Positions 6,575 to 7,608 of a stretch of DNA of 7,608 bases are shown piece by piece; the stretch's first letter is position 1, and every line of letters begins with the position of its first letter. The notes below the pieces were generated by a model. The model searched no databases and had not been told where the DNA came from. It saw only the letters and a program-made list of their open reading frames with translations. The stretch lies in contig CAMDAI010000058.1 of assembly GCA_945888585.1 (NCBI GenBank), positions 1-7,608 on the forward strand. Reading direction: 5' to 3'. The DNA comes from Rickettsia typhi. Its GTDB lineage: Bacteria; Pseudomonadota; Alphaproteobacteria; Rickettsiales; UBA1997. A program made the translations under genes and the position numbers.

Positions 6575-7608
6575 CTATATAATCAATCCAAGTAAACCAA
6601 TTATGGCAAATACTACTGAAATAAACCAAAATCTTTTTACTACATTTCTTTCGCTCCACCCCAACTTTTCAAAATGATGGTGAAGAGGTGCCATTTTAAA
6701 AACTCGTTGTTTAGTTAATTTATAAGAAGTTACCTGAATAATAACTGATAAAGCTTCTGCTACAAATAATAGTGAAATTATTCCAAACACTAATTCTTGT
6801 TTTAGAATTATTGCAATAACACCAAGAGAAGCACCAATTCCAAGGCTTCCAACATCTCCCATAAATAATTTTGCCGGCTTAACATTAAATATTAAGAAGG
6901 CTGAAATAGCTCCAATCATGGCAGTACAAAACATAATTAATTCATCGATATTCCTGATATGGGTAATATTTAATGTTGCTGCAATTTGAGTGTCTGAGAC
7001 CAAATAAATTATTAAAGATAAACAAGCCAAATTAATAATTGCCGGAACACTTACCAAACCATCTAAACCGTCAGTTAAATTAGTGGCATTTCCGGAACCA
7101 ACTATGACTAAAGTTGCAAAGAAAATATAGAATATACCGATATCAATTGAATAATTAGAAAACGGAATAGCAATGTTGCTGTCAAAATAAGCGCTATCAG
7201 TCATTTGCAATCCAAGTATTACTAAACCAACAATTAAAAATTGAATTGTTAATTTTATGCTGCCCCTAAGTCCCCTAGATCCTTTTCCAGTAACTTTCAT
7301 GTAATCGTCAATAAAGCCAATTGCAGCAAAAGAAATCATTACTAAAAAGATAATCAAAATGTAGTTATTTAATTCCAGAAGTAGAAGTGATGAAATTAGA
7401 GTTGCTCCAATGATTAATAATCCGCCCATAGTTGGAGTGTTTTTTTTGGCCTTTATATGAGATTCTGGACCATCAGATCTTATAGGTTGGGTGCAAATTT
7501 GTTTTTTCTTTACCAAAAGTAAAAAATATTTAATTCCAAAAAAACAAAGAATGAATGATAAAAACCCAGTTAAACAAGCCCTAAATAAAAAATATTGTAG
7601 AGGTGCAT
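6575..7608 (-). CDS. mraY: Phospho-MurNAc-pentapeptide transferase (MraY), 5'-truncated
   Basis: This integral inner-membrane enzyme transfers phospho-MurNAc-pentapeptide from UDP to undecaprenyl phosphate, giving lipid I for peptidoglycan. The frame has no stop up to base 7606, so 343 residues are visible, and the missing N-terminus is probably only about 20 to 30 residues (family length about 360). The apparent TTG start at 7516 is internal: upstream codons read YFLFRACLTGFLSFIL and form the expected first membrane helix. Counting from 7606, signatures are DGPESH and TPTMGG near 45-61, the catalytic FIDDY with Asp100/Asp101, NLTDGLDGL at 176-184, MGDVGSL with Asp251, and MAPLHHHFE with the His triad at 309-311. 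About nine further hydrophobic segments fit the ten-helix fold. It ends in TAG. The gene order is unusual: mraY is followed by an asparaginase gene where a dcw cluster would have murD or ftsW. Upstream murF is likely but outside the window. Confidence 0.96.
   Translation of the reverse strand, partial: APLQYFLFRACLTGFLSFILCFFGIKYFLLLVKKKQICTQPIRSDGPESHIKAKKNTPTMGGLLIIGATLISSLLLLELNNYILIIFLVMISFAAIGFIDDYMKVTGKGSRGLRGSIKLTIQFLIVGLVILGLQMTDSAYFDSNIAIPFSNYSIDIGIFYIFFATLVIVGSGNATNLTDGLDGLVSVPAIINLACLSLIIYLVSDTQIAATLNITHIRNIDELIMFCTAMIGAISAFLIFNVKPAKLFMGDVGSLGIGASLGVIAIILKQELVFGIISLLFVAEALSVIIQVTSYKLTKQRVFKMAPLHHHFEKLGWSERNVVKRFWFISVVFAIIGLLGLII

Noticed and set aside
7573..7608. Minus-strand ATG at 7608 as a possible mraY start
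   Set aside because: It is out of frame with mraY and hits a TAA after 12 codons. The mraY frame reads through this region with the expected first-helix sequence.

Overview
The window is a strongly AT-rich stretch of bacterial chromosome, roughly one third GC by eye. It carries four protein-coding genes and almost no intergenic space. The protein families (an alphaproteobacterial-looking MraY, an RTX type I secretion substrate, a Sec-exported type II asparaginase, a long-form citramalate synthase) and the base composition suggest a small-genome Gram-negative bacterium. An AT-rich alphaproteobacterium is most likely, either a marine lineage or an extracellular relative of the Rickettsiales. 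This placement is inference. Keeping an isoleucine-route enzyme argues against a strictly host-dependent Rickettsia-type organism.

Layout. From the left edge to 3833, plus strand, lies the 3' part of a very large secreted calcium-binding protein. Its visible order is: an unrecognised Ser/Thr/Asn-rich N-terminal stretch, an internal module resembling the end domain, about five tandem Ig/cadherin-like modules, an unassigned spacer, an RTX nonapeptide block, and a serralysin-type C-terminal domain ending in a typical T1SS tail. After a 22-base convergent gap come three minus-strand genes. Read in the direction of transcription they are mraY (cut by the right edge), ansB and cimA.

Function. MraY makes lipid I for the cell wall. 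The asparaginase should hydrolyse asparagine in the periplasm. CimA condenses pyruvate with acetyl-CoA as the first step of the threonine-independent isoleucine route. ansB and cimA are 14 bases apart and probably co-transcribed. A 53-base gap separates mraY from ansB, where a dcw-type cluster would usually continue with murD or ftsW. The RTX protein faces the three genes and is functionally separate; it is probably an adhesin or surface-layer protein exported by a type I system not in the window.

Both edge genes are incomplete. The RTX frame is open from base 3, and the mraY frame is open to base 7606. The apparent starts GTG at 27 and TTG at 7516 are therefore internal codons. I found no RNA genes, CRISPR arrays, insertion sequences or tRNAs. 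The most novel material is in the RTX protein: the unassigned N-terminal part, the repeated end-like module and the spacer before the RTX block.
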